From assembly GCA_947561585.1 (NCBI GenBank), contig CANNZV010001442.1, positions 1-64,000 of the forward strand: a DNA stretch of 64,000 nt. The letters are read 5' to 3'. Position 1 is the stretch's first letter, and every line of letters begins with the position of its first letter. Shown piece after piece: positions 49,440-58,867 of the stretch. Below the pieces are notes generated by a model. It was not told the origin of the DNA. It saw nothing but the letters and a program-made list of their open reading frames with translations, and searched no databases. Made by a program: the position numbers and the translations under genes. The stretch is from Caprella mutica (taxonomy: Eukaryota; Arthropoda; Malacostraca; Amphipoda; Caprellidae).

Positions 49440-49650
49440 CTTAGAATATTTTGATTCCCAGAAATATTCGTATCCATTAAAATCATCAAGATTCCAGAAA
49501 TATTCGAATCCATCAAAATTATCGATCGAGATTCAAGAAATATTTGAATCCATCAAAATTATCAAGATTCAAAAAATATTTGAATCCAACAAAATTATAA
49601 AGATTCAAAAAATATTTGAATCCAACAAAATTATAAAGATTCAAGAAATA
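49440..49650. repeat. 36-bp tandem repeat, about 6 copies
   Basis: Unit AGATTCAAAAAATATTTGAA then TCCAACAAAATTATAA, with TCGAATCCATC variants on the left. A 163-codon frame covers it because the unit is a multiple of three. It begins right at the end of the Tigger-like remnant. Confidence 0.9.
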
Positions 49651-50155
49651 TTTGAATTGTTTTCATTTGTGAAAAAGTCGGAACGAAGGTGGCTTCGAAT
49701 GACAATGAATTTGGTATTATTTTTGTGTCTTAAAAAGTGTTGCTTGGCCCCTTGGGGAGGATTTTTTTAACTTACTCCAATATTTTAGGTGTAATTTATT
49801 GTTATAAATAGAAAAACAATGATCAATAATATTTAAATCCAGAGAAGAGAATGACTTTTATTTTAAGGCAATTGAGATAATACTGAGATTCAGCCTTTCA
49901 GGTAAAGGTGAGAGGGCTGATGCTAAATTGCTAAGGAGTAAGGTTTTAATGACTTTTTATTGTTTATTGATTAACTATAATAATGCCTATTCTAAAATGA
50001 ATAAATAAAGTATGTACCTACCTAATTATTATAAAAAATTTAATAATTTTTCCCAAAAATCTACTGTCTTAGTTACTCTCTAGTGTCTACTAGTGTCTAG
50101 CAAAGTACAAAGCCACTGGCACAGTGGCACTCTGCAGGAATATGGGACATTTTTA
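49651..50155. other. AT-rich DNA, no gene seen
   Basis: Nothing recognised. Confidence 0.5.
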
Positions 50156-50450
50156 ACATTATCTGTGTGAACAATTCTTAATTTACCCCTATGTTTACAT
50201 GTATTTTACTGTGAACAGAAGCAAAAATAGGAGATTTCTTGGAGAACAGTTTATTCACCAGTTCCTGCAGTCCCAGTCTGCAGAATATGTGAGATATTTG
50301 GGATATTCTCTCCGAACAATTTTGAATTAGTTCCTATATTTACATTAATTTTGCTACGAACACTTTTGAATTAATCCCTATATTTACATTAATTTTGCTA
50401 CGAACAAAATAAGAGATCTCTACGAACACTTTACCAGTTTCTGCAGACTG
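50156..50450. repeat. Degenerate tandem repeat
   Basis: Phrases TTTACATTAATTTTGCTACG, GAATTA(G/A)T(T/C)CCTAT and CACCAGTTCCTGCAG / TACCAGTTTCTGCAG recur two or three times in the same order, with variable spacing. An old, irregular duplication. Confidence 0.6.
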
Positions 50451-50763
50451 GCTGCAGTCTGCTGTCTGGGTCACAGGGTCAACAGTATCTAAAAGCTGAG
50501 CGGCGCACCATATTACGGCGCAGTGCGCACCACTGTACTTTCTATTAATGATCTCAAAGTAAATAACTGTTATGAAGTTTGTTGTTCTGCCAAGTAAAAT
50601 AGTATGTCTCATAAACTCGCCATTTGTCTCTCCAGCTCTCTCCAAAATTCAACAAATTCTCTTCAAAATGATCAAATTTTCATAAATTCTCTCCAAAATA
50701 ACATTGTAGCATAGGAGAAAAATAGATAAAACTCGCCATTTGCAATTGAAGGGCTCAAAATAA

Positions 50764-50788
50764 CTGTCACAAACTCGCCATTAAAATG
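50764..50788. repeat. Perfect GGCGAGTTT hairpin
   Basis: AAACTCGCCATT pairs with AATGGCGAGTTT across a short loop. The same AACTCGCCATTT word occurs twice more nearby (50615 and 50731). Confidence 0.7.
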
Positions 50789-51595
50789 GCGAGTTTGGAC
50801 ATGCTTTATTACTTGGTTGTTCTGAACTTCTGCACACTTCTGCACAATTCATCTTTTCAAACTTTTTTTGGCCCTGTAAAAAAGAAACGATTAGTTATCA
50901 TGCTTCACTATGAAGCTAAATTCACATTAAAAAGTGAACTAAGTTTTATCTTTTAGTAACAAAGCTGTTCTTTCCAATGATGTATTTTTTTTTCTAAACC
51001 GATGTTTTACTGTTAAAAATAGTTGTGTGCCGAATTATCCCGGAATGCGCACCGAATTACCCCCAAATTGTGAGGTTGTTGTGGTTCAACATTTTTCACT
51101 ATAACTTTTTTGTGTGTATAGATAGAGCTGAAATTTGCTGTGCATTATTATTATATTAGTACCTATCCTGCCCTAAAATAAGAAGTTGATGTGACTTCTC
51201 CTCACTGAAAAGCATAGTTCTCGGCCGAGTGCGCCGAATTACCCAGGTCGACGCTAAACTTTTTTTGAAAATAGGAAAAATATATGATTTTTGGGCAATT
51301 TTTCAAATTTCAAAAGTACTTATGCTCACCCTAAACATTTTTTTTTTCTTTTATATTTTGCGCCCATCATTCTTACATCCATTCTCAACTTTTCTGCACT
51401 ATTATGATTGAAACAAAAAAGTTTAAAATCACTCCACCCTAGTGTGACATACCTCTTTTCTTAGACGAACATATGAATTTTATAAACTAGCTACTTGTAA
51501 TCTTTGACTATCTTTTTTCACAGTTACTATAAACCTAAAGTCTACTATTTATTATAAACAAATCTGTGAGTACTACATTAATGAGCTGGTGAAGA
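50789..51595. other. Region upstream of the BTB gene
   Basis: AT-rich, with two related phrases GCGCACCGAATTACCCCC (51046) and GCGCCGAATTACCCAGG (51229). Any promoter or 5' UTR of the BTB gene should lie here or further upstream, but I see no definite TATA box or initiator. No minisatellite. Confidence 0.4.
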
Positions 51596-51691
51596 ATGTC
51601 TTCACTATCAGCTGCTTCTGGACTTCTGTCTCTCAAGTGGAATAATCACAGATCCACTTTCTTCCATGTTCTATCCAGTATTCGTCTAAAG
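51596..51691 (+). CDS. BTB-ZF gene, shared exon 1
   Basis: Encodes 32 residues, MSSLSAASGLLSLKWNNHRS then TFFHVLSSIRLK. The phrase LKWNNH(R/Q) is the hallmark N-terminal edge of insect BTB domains of the Tramtrack/Bric-a-brac group. The start is supported by an in-frame TGA two codons upstream (51590-51592) and an A at position -3. The exon ends at a good donor (AAG/GTGAGT). The break after SSIRLK, just before ETYTDV, is where I would expect an intron in this family. Confidence 0.9.
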
Positions 51692-51983
51692 GTGAGTTAA
51701 AAGTATTTGGCTTTGAAAGGCTCTTTGAAATTTTTAGCTATATTTAATTCTAGTGATGAAATTGCCATTATTTTTACTGATACACAGTCTAATTTTAGAT
51801 CTATTAATATAGCCTAGATTTTATGTATTTTGGATAAGACAATTACTTTTATGATTTCTATAAGTAAAGCTTCTTTATTACCATCAATTGATTTACCTTA
51901 GATAATTACTATGAAGAGAAGTTAGTAATAATGGGTAGCTAATTGCATATACTGATATATTACATTTCTGTTCATCTTATCAG

Positions 51984-52418
51984 GAAACTTACACGGATGT
52001 TACTATTGCCTGTGATGAAACATTCTTCCAACTTCACAAACTCGTATTGGCAACTTGCAGTGAGTACTTCGAGGAGATATTCCAGCAGACATCTTGCAAG
52101 CACCCTGTTATCGTCCTAAAAGACATTAAGAAAGAAGATTTTGAAGCTCTGCTCTGTTACATGTACTTGGGGGAGGTGAATGTAGAGCAAGATAACCTCG
52201 CCAGACTGATCAATGCTGCCGAGTGTCTGCGTATAAAAGGTCTGGCCGTTCCGGATGAAGAACCCACTAACAACTCTGGTAAGAAATCGAGAAGAAGTAG
52301 CGACAGTCCTGTGAGAAATAAAAGAAGGAAACGAGATGAGGAAACAGCTGATGATAGGCATAATGTTTCTGAGAGAAGAAATTCGTTTGAACAATCTGCT
52401 CAGCCTGAAAACGAAGAG
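51984..52418 (+). CDS. BTB-ZF gene, shared exon 2 (BTB domain)
   Basis: Starts after TTATCAG and encodes 145 residues. Residues 1-85 or so complete the BTB/POZ fold: ETYTDVTIACDE, FFQLHKLVLATCSEYFEEIF, CKHPVIVLKDI, DFEALLCYMYLGEVNV and LARLINAAECLRIKGLAVPD. These blocks cover the dimerisation core and the conserved HK.VL..CS.YF and YMY.GEV motifs. A basic, Ser-rich linker follows (KKSRRSS, RNKRRKRDEE), a plausible nuclear localisation signal. The likely donor is GAG/GTAGCT at 52419, a weak match. If it is skipped, the frame runs on for 14 codons to a stop at 52461-52463, giving a BTB-only protein. Confidence 0.92.
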
Positions 52419-52973
52419 GTAGCTAATTTTATTCTCCATAGGAATGTATACAAAAATAATTAAAGAACCTTCACTGTTTGTGTAGCTACCTGTCATATTA
52501 GTAGCGCTGTTGTGTATTAAATTGTAGTTATATTGCTACAGTTGAGTTCCTCAATTGTGGACAACTGAGCAGTCAGTTAATTTTGTATTCTATAAATATG
52601 TTTAAAATATTCCTTTTATACGAAAGCACATTTTATGTTGCTAATATAAAATGAAAGAAATTTTCACATTTTCCGATTATCTCTAATTTTTGACGTAATG
52701 TTGAGGAACTTGTCTTTCTTTTGTAGGAACTAGGAATCAACATTTCCATATCATAGGCCATTATATTGAGGTCATATTTATTATAAAATATGATGGTGAT
52801 CTAATAGAACAAAAAACACAACTTTCCTAAATTAAATATTTTCCTAATTCAGAAGTCCAACTGTAACTACTTTTTCTATTTTAATATAATAATTTAACAT
52901 TTGAATATACATATTGAAGGTATAACACTCCCACAGCCACTATTATTTGTTCTGATTAATCCCTCTTTTCCAG
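52419..52973 (+). other. Intron 2, no gene seen
   Basis: A 555-base AT-rich intron ending in the polypyrimidine tract and acceptor CCCTCTTTTCCAG. Confidence 0.75.
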
Positions 52974-53132
52974 GTTCTCTTGATAGATGAGCCAGTTGTT
53001 AAAAAAGAAGTCATTTCAAGTACACCAGAGCCTTTAAGAGAGAATGATAACTCTAACAATCCTGAGGAGGACTTTGATAACTGTGCACAGGGAGAAGATT
53101 CCATGTCTGATGGCAACAGTCTCCACTTTTCA
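52974..53132 (+). CDS. BTB-ZF gene, shared exon 3
   Basis: Encodes 53 residues, beginning VLLIDEPVVKKEV and continuing through an acidic Asn/Asp/Glu-rich stretch (NPEEDFDNCAQGEDS) to NSLHFS. The I(D)EPVVK(K/E)E phrase is a sumoylation-like acidic motif that recurs in the linker of insect BTB factors. Acceptor CTTTTCCAG and donor TCA/GTGAGT are both strong. Phase 0 on both sides, so the exon could be skipped without changing frame. Confidence 0.85.
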
Positions 53133-53170
53133 GTGAGTTTTCACATGTTTGATGTCATTCCCAAATATTA

Positions 53171-53960
53171 GAGTAACTTACGAATTATCAGTTGGTTTCA
53201 CAGCTTTGGTTATATAAGAAACTAGATTATGTGTACTCGGTAGAGCGCATACCTTTGCCTCTTTTTACGTTATCTCCCAAAATTTAAGAAGCTGCTAACT
53301 GGATAATAACCAATCGTCCCACCAAGTTTCATGCAATATGGTACAATTCTTTTGGAGTTATCGAGTTACAAATGACCTTGATCTTTCACCGGATCGTTTT
53401 TCAAAAATTCTACCAGATCGTTCCTGGACATTGACCAATTGTACCATCAAATTTCAGACAATTTGGTTGAATACTTTTGGAGTTATTGAGTTACGAATGG
53501 CCTTGATCTTTGACCTTTGACCCGGTCGCTTCCAAAATCTAACAAAATGGTTCATGTATATTGACCAATCGTCCCACCAAGTTTCAGGCAATATGGTTCA
53601 ATACTTTTGAATTATTATAAATGACCTTGACCTTTGACCGGGTCACTCCCAAAATTCTAGCAGCAGGTCACTGGACATGGACCAATTGTTTCACCTAATT
53701 TCAGCCAATTTGGTTGAACACTTTTTCAATTAAGCGAATAACAAGATGATAAATAAATAAATGACTGCTATAATATAACCTTCTGCCAGATTGCGAACGA
53801 TATAATGAGGATTATATAAAAAACGATATAATGAGGATTATTAAATTTTAATTGGTATCCATGATACTTGCAGACATCATGGATAGTTGGATACCAATTA
53901 AAATTAAATAATTATTATATCATTTTTTATTGTATGACCAAAGATGTGAAACAGACTGAT
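53171..53960. mobile_element. Family A MITE split by a repeat, in intron 3
   Basis: The left arm AGAGTAACTTACGAATTATC then CAGTTGGTTTCACAGCTTTG lies at 53171-53222. The right arm, ending AACAGACTGATAATTTGGAA then CCTACCCT, lies at 53920-53980. Near 53850-53905 is the central palindromic part (TTGGTATCCATGATACTTGC). Between left arm and centre sits a separate repeat of about 120-base units (listed next). The MITE therefore carries another repeat inside it. Confidence 0.65.
53233..53755 (+). repeat. Dispersed repeat with ~120-base internal units
   Basis: Begins GTACTCGGTAGAGCGCATAC and contains about four units carrying AATGACCTTGATCTTTGACC, CAATCGTCCCACCAAGTTTC and TTTTGGAGTTATTGAGTTAC; ends in GATAAATAAATAAATGACTG. 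The same family, in the opposite orientation, lies at 59740-61735. A non-autonomous retroelement or a 3' untranslated tail of one would fit the simple-repeat end, but no family is recognised. Confidence 0.65.
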
Positions 53961-54158
53961 AATTTGGAACCTACCCTACATAGCTATCTTATAAATTTCC
54001 TAGTGCTTCCTTGCTTTTTAAGAAAGGAAATCTTGTAAAATTAGGTTACTACACTTTAGAAGGAAACAGATCACTTGATTACTTAGAGGTTGATGTGGTG
54101 AGTGTAATCACTATAATAAATTATAGAACTATAGAAATCACTTTTTCTCCTTTTACAG

Positions 54159-54266
54159 AATCTAAATCCGTGGGCTAAGGAAGAGGAGAGTTTTCTGGAT
54201 GACCACAACAATTACCAAGGGGATCAAGAAGACGCTTTTAGAGAGCAGAAGAACATTCATTCTCAG
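54159..54266 (+). CDS. BTB-ZF gene, shared exon 4
   Basis: Encodes 36 residues, NLNPWAKEEESFLDDHNNYQ then an acidic/Gln-rich tail ending NIHSQ. The acceptor is CTCCTTTTACAG; the donor CAG/GTTTGT is weak. It is phase 0 on both sides and is the last exon before the alternative finger exons. The weak donor could help make the choice of downstream exon regulated (inference). Confidence 0.8.
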
Positions 54267-55467
54267 GTTTGTGATCTATCATGTATGGTAGTGGTAGGTT
54301 TATACTCGTTATTCAGTAGCTTTCTGAATTGTCTTCGATTTCACATAGTATGGTATCTGCAATTGGAGATCATTTGATTACTTTCATCGTGCCTCTAATA
54401 ATTTATAGCGAGCTACTAATTCATTCTATAAGTTTCTCTTGAATTAATCTAATTTTGAAAGAAACTAGCTACACCTAGGGTTAGGTATCTAATTATCGTA
54501 ATGGAATATTACTAGTTATTTTTTGAACTAACTACCTACTCAATAAATATCTGTAATATTTTCCATAGTTTCTCACATTTTGAGCATTCTCATCGACTGG
54601 TAGCTATGTTATTTATTTTCTTTTGCCGTAAGTGATATATATAGTCTTTGGTTCAAGATCAGACGTAAAACCCTTAAAAATTGGATTCAGTAGCTACTCG
54701 CCTGTACAGGCCTGAGTACTGACAATGGCGAGCAGAGATCCCCTTCTTTAATTAATAATATTAAAGTAATCTCCCACTATATATAGCTAAGTTCTACAGG
54801 TTTCTGGTTTCATACTCTATTCTCATTCACTTCTTCATTTTCTCAACTCTTATCATCCTTCTCCTAAGCTGGTTCTTAATTTGAACTGCTGTCTCCTTTG
54901 TAACTTGTATCATAGCTAGCTGATCTCTTGTCAATTTTATTGATTTTGACTAGCCACATGTTAACTTTCAACTAACACTTCACTCTGGTGTAGTCACTTT
55001 TGGTTATCATTTTATGGTTCCTCTTGCAACTGGTGCAGGAAAGTGTCTAGAGTATTTATTCATATGAGGAGATATCCTGTCTGGTACCGAGTGTATTTAG
55101 TAGGGCTATCATTTTCCTAGTTAACCAATTCATTTCACATGCTGCATTAATGCTCCTGCAATATTTTTTAGCAGTTCACCTGGGCCTTCACTAGTAATAA
55201 CATCTATTGTAAAGTATTTTACACAATTCTAGAATGGCTTCACTTTCTGATTTGCTTAATACTCCCCGACATGTAAATCAGTAATAGGTTATTACTTATT
55301 AGCATGTTTCTATCAAACTTTCAATTGCCTGTTGAAGCAGGCATTTAAATCATCTAATACTGATGGATAATTTTAGTTTGCTATTGTTTCTATTCTTTGT
55401 TTCCCCTTCCCTGTGCTTAGTTTCGAGTGAGACACTTGCGTGTGTTTGACAGTAGCTCTTTATGCAG
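54267..55467 (+). other. Intron 4, no gene seen
   Basis: About 1.2 kb, ending at the acceptor TCTTTATGCAG. No repeats or further exon recognised; a long poor polypyrimidine tract precedes the acceptor. Confidence 0.6.
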
Positions 55468-55836
55468 ATACCACAACACTTACTAAACACACCAGAAGAC
55501 CACCTGAATATTCTACTGTCCTATCAGCAAGCACCATCCCCCCAGGCTTCTTTTGATATCAATGGACAGCGTATCCACCACTGCAACCTCTGTCGCTACA
55601 AAACAACCAACAGTGGACACCTTAACAGACACTACCTCTCTCACGCCAACGTTAAGCCGTACCCTTGTGATTTGTGTCCTAAAAGATTTGGTCAGAAAGC
55701 CCACCTTCAAAGCCATGTCCTCACACACACAAAAGACAAACCTTTTCAGTGCAATCTGTGTGATTATAAATGTGCCAGAAGTTCCCAGTTAAAGTCTCAT
55801 AAAGCATGGCGTCATGGAAATATCGTTGTGAATTAG
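55468..55836 (+). CDS. BTB-ZF terminal exon A, three C2H2 fingers
   Basis: Encodes 122 residues plus stop. After a linker (IPQHLLNTPEDHLNILLSYQ and a Ser/Pro/Gln part) come three fingers: HCNLCRYKTTNSGHLNRHYLSH-like, CDLCPKRFGQKAHLQSHVLTH and CNLCDYKCARSSQLKSHKAW then RH. Spacing is C-X2-C-X12-H-X3 or X4-H throughout. The linkers NVKPYP and TKDKPFQ are variants of the TGEKPY type. The frame continues in phase 0 from exon 4. It ends GNIVVN and stop. Its predicted DNA target is unknown. Confidence 0.88.
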   Translation: MPQHLLNTPEDHLNILLSYQQAPSPQASFDINGQRIHHCNLCRYKTTNSGHLNRHYLSHANVKPYPCDLCPKRFGQKAHLQSHVLTHTKDKPFQCNLCDYKCARSSQLKSHKAWRHGNIVVN

Positions 55837-56023
55837 ATTCTTTCTTCGATTTGCTGAATGAGAATTCGCTATAATACGCTATTTTCTACTTCCACATTTA
55901 AACCTTGAAATCCTCTATTGATTTTATTCCACTCTATTTTACAATTCCTCTGTTAGAAGATATTTCTTGCTGTTCTGTCAAAACACTCGCATATTTCTGA
56001 TTTCTTCAATTTTTACCCGACAG

Positions 56024-56881
56024 ATTGCCTTTGAACCCACACCATCAGACTCGCGTATTTTACCAACTCGAGAAAATAACTTCACTGTTCACACATCACA
56101 ATTACAGGCACAAACACCTTTCAAAGAAATTGACCCACTCGCTCTTGACATCGTCTCAGAACAACCTTTAGTCGAGAAAGTAGAGAGTACAAACTCGTTC
56201 GATTTCAATAAGAGTATGTGTCAAAATAATGTTGATCCGTATATCCGTAACATCCTCTCAAACATCTCCCAATACAATGCTACCTCATCATCAACAATCT
56301 CCAAATTCATTGACAGCATCAAAACGAGTACTAGTTTGCTACCAGACTATTTGACAGTGACTGCTTGCAACTCAACACCGAAAACTAGTAATGGATGGAT
56401 ACCAAACGCATCAACATCTACCAGTTGGGCTTCTCAGACCAGAACTAATACTGGTTGGTTACTAGATTCATTGGTGGCAAGTAGCAGCAAATTGAGACAG
56501 GATAATTTACCTGCTGAGAGGCAGTACAAATGCCCATACTGTCCCCGCACTGCCTCACACTGGAGCAGTCTCCAGCCTCACATCAGAGTACACACTAGGG
56601 ACAAGCCCTTCAAGTGCTCCATTTGTGGTCACGCTTCCACTCAAAAGGGAAATCTACTGCAGCATGTATGGAATAGGCACAGAGTACCCAAAGAAGAATG
56701 TGAGTTTACATTTCAGGCACCTCTTCCTTTTTTCTTTTGGCTATTCTCCTTTCCCTTGAATATCTTCTTAGTTAAATTTTATTCGGTAGCTACAATATTT
56801 CTACTCAACTTGAATTTTCTTTGGTTGGTTGTGGTTTCCTTTGGTTGGTGGTGGTGTTCCACCATTTTGTTCCTCTTATAA
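56024..56881 (+). CDS. BTB-ZF terminal exon B, two C2H2 fingers
   Basis: Begins after TTTTTACCCGACAG in phase 0. The first 165 residues are a Ser/Thr/Asn-rich linker without a recognised domain. Two fingers follow: [20 protein letters not shown] then H, and [20 protein letters not shown] then RH, joined by TRDKPFK. After the fingers the open frame continues for about 60 residues that are strongly hydrophobic ([17 protein letters not shown], then [16 protein letters not shown]). A donor-like GAAT/GTGAGT at 56700 just after RVPKEE suggests that this tail may be intronic and that the true protein ends by splicing. The end coordinate is therefore uncertain. Confidence 0.8.
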   Translation: MAFEPTPSDSRILPTRENNFTVHTSQLQAQTPFKEIDPLALDIVSEQPLVEKVESTNSFDFNKSMCQNNVDPYIRNILSNISQYNATSSSTISKFIDSIKTSTSLLPDYLTVTACNSTPKTSNGWIPNASTSTSWASQTRTNTGWLLDSLVASSSKLRQDNLPAERQYKCPYCPRTASHWSSLQPHIRVHTRDKPFKCSICGHASTQKGNLLQHVWNRHRVPKEECEFTFQAPLPFFFWLFSFPLNIFLVKFYSVATIFLLNLNFLWLVVVSFGWWWCSTILFLL

Positions 56882-57920
56882 CCTTAAGGTTCGCTAACGT
56901 CGTTTCCATTGCATACCATGATACCAGTATTTATTACCAATGTCCAATGTCAATATTATTTATTTATTGGTTCTAAGTAGCTATCCTGCCCTCAGATAGC
57001 TGCCTTTTGAGTAAATTGAACAAAAAGGAGTCTGTCGATTTATCTATCTATCCATTGTCCTCAAACTTGTAAATTGTAATTTAGATTCTGTATTTTTTTT
57101 TCACAAATTTTGATCTCTAGCTACTATGTCTCGGAATAATTGGTAAGCTCATAAAACACTCTTCATTTTCCTCTTCTGTGTTCTCACTTGTCTCATCTCT
57201 TTTCGTCACATTTCTTTGTAGGAAAGTGTATTCACTGAGTAGCTTTTCTGCATCCATGATTTTCAATCACTTACTGGTGGTGACTGTTTATGGAGGCACT
57301 GTTTCTTCCAAATCTTGTAATTTCCTCTTAACATCATCAATATTGTCTTTCTTTCTGAAGCATACGTCAAACCCAATATTAATTTAATTAGCTAGCATAT
57401 TATGAACAACAATTTTATCTGAATATACAATTTATATGGTAGCTAGCTGTTCAATAGTCTCCAGACTGCAGATGCCTTACTAATTACTAATCTTCTTTTT
57501 GCTTTCAATTTTTATATATTTACCATTTTTTCAACATATATTAATTTAAAATATCTAAGCTGTTATTTTTATGTTGGCTAATTCTCATAACTCAATAGGA
57601 ATGTACAGTGAATCAAGAAAAGTAGCTTATTTATTATTCTTATTTCAATATTTATCTTATTCGTTAGGCTCATAAAGTATTAAAAGTGCCATTTACAGTA
57701 AAACTACCTTGTAATAAAGTCTTTTTTCAATGTTTAAATAATAAAAAATGATATACATCAAGAATTTCGTCATAGTTATTCCTCCATGACCATAGTTTTC
57801 TATGATTTTAATCATAGAAAACTATTTGGTAGCTACATTGACATTGAGATATGAAAGAACTAATACTTTATAACTCAGGAGTTTAACTGTACTTTAAAGC
57901 TTCTATTTTTCTCTTTTCAG
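56882..57920 (+). other. Spacer between terminal exons B and C
   Basis: About 1 kb, AT-rich, with no further finger exon seen. It contains the hairpin at 57792-57825 and ends in a strong acceptor TTTCTCTTTTCAG. Confidence 0.6.
57792..57825 (+). repeat. Perfect hairpin before terminal exon C
   Basis: ATAGTTTTCTATGAT, a four-base loop TTTA and ATCATAGAAAACTAT form a perfect 15-base stem. It ends 95 bases upstream of exon C. A part in exon choice is possible but unproven; a small relic of a MITE is the alternative. Confidence 0.7.
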
Positions 57921-58253
57921 ATGAAAAGGCCTTTGGTTACCTCACTGATACAAAGGGAAATCCTACCCAGGAACTACCCAAACCATATGGAGCCTCACAG
58001 TAGCTACCTTCCCTCCTCTTTAGATTCTCCTGATAAGAATTCCGTAGGGAGACTGAAGTCCTACTCCTGCTCCTTTTGCAACTACCAAACATTCGTTAAA
58101 ACTAACTACACGACTCATGTCCGCACTCACACCGGTGAGAGGCCGTACCAGTGTAACTTCTGCGATTACAAGTCTTCGCAACGGAGTAACTTGAAGGCGC
58201 ATATGCTACGCCATACTAAGAATCTCCCTAAAGTCTCTCATCCGTTGCTATAG
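57921..58253 (+). CDS. BTB-ZF terminal exon C, two C2H2 fingers
   Basis: Encodes 110 residues plus stop. After a 48-residue linker (MKRPLVTSLIQREILPRNYP then a Ser-rich part) come two fingers: CSFCNYQTFVKTNYTTHVRT then H, and CNFCDYKSSQRSNLKAHMLR then H, with the canonical linker TGERPYQ. Phase 0 from exon 4 gives the open frame; entry from exon B in phase 1 would hit a stop after 28 codons, so direct splicing from exon 4 is the better model. The ATG at its first codon could also be a separate start, but without BTB the product would be short. Confidence 0.86.
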   Translation: MKRPLVTSLIQREILPRNYPNHMEPHSSYLPSSLDSPDKNSVGRLKSYSCSFCNYQTFVKTNYTTHVRTHTGERPYQCNFCDYKSSQRSNLKAHMLRHTKNLPKVSHPLL

Positions 58254-58651
58254 TTTTTAATATAATTAATTTATTGTTTATAAGCTGTTTGTGTTAAATC
58301 GGTGCTCTACTTTTTGGTGATGAGATCCAAAACATTCACATTTTTATTACTGTTCTGATTGCTCTTGTAATCTAATAACTTATTTTTTTATATGAGTCAC
58401 TAGCTAGGAGTATTACTGTCAATTTTCTCAACACTAAACCCACCAACATATAGGTTCATAAATGACAGCTAAGATAGAATCAATAAGTCAATGGATCACA
58501 CAGCCGTAATGAATATCTGATTTAATGTAGCGTTACTTTCTAGCCTACCAAATGCAATAGGGTTAATTGTAACCGATATTGGTGATGTTATTAAATGAAA
58601 GACATTCCTAATAGCTAACCCTTTATCCACAGTCTATATTTGTTCTCTAAA
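58254..58651. other. 3' flank of exon C
   Basis: AT-rich; probable 3' UTR of the isoform using exon C at its start. No clear AATAAA close to the stop. Confidence 0.45.
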
Positions 58652-58867
58652 GGGCTGTACACACGTGAGGTTTTTTAAGTCTTTCCACCAGACTTTTTGC
58701 TAAGCTCCTCCTACTTTTTCCATGAGAATTTAAGAAAAAACGATATGATTATTGTTTTTTTTTTTGTTGGTATCCATGATACCTGCAGGTATCATGGATA
58801 CCAACTGAAATAAAGCTTAGCAAAAAGTCTGGTGGAAAGACTTGAAAAACCCTACGTGTGTACGGCC
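58652..58867. mobile_element. Complete hairpin MITE, family B
   Basis: Starts GGGCTGTACACACGTGAGGT, with the reverse complement CCCTACGTGTGTACGGCC at the right. The arms are close over about 60 bases (AGTCTTTCCACCAGACTTTT, TGCTAAGCT). The centre has the palindrome GGTATCCATGATACCTGCAG and its mirror, as in the centre of the family A copies. About 216 bases, no coding capacity. A half copy lies at 19229-19318. Confidence 0.82.

Larger units (their letters stand above)
51596..58253 (+). other. BTB/POZ zinc-finger gene, alternative 3' ends
   Basis: A multi-exon locus read entirely from splice sites and protein motifs. Shared exons at 51596-51691, 51984-52418, 52974-53132 and 54159-54266 give 266 codons. 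Three downstream exons at 55468, 56024 and 57921 each start after an AG, in phase 0, and each ends in its own stop with C2H2 fingers inside. Splicing exon 4 to any one of them gives proteins of about 388, 551 and 376 residues. This is the arrangement of lola, Broad-Complex and tramtrack loci in insects (established for those genes). The product is probably a nuclear DNA-binding factor that dimerises through the BTB domain. I do not give a symbol because such BTB genes are expanded in many insects and the best match cannot be settled by eye. Confidence 0.9.

Noticed and set aside
49279..49770. A 163-codon gene
   Set aside because: Its middle is the 36-bp repeat and its start overlaps the end of a decayed transposon; no family resemblance.
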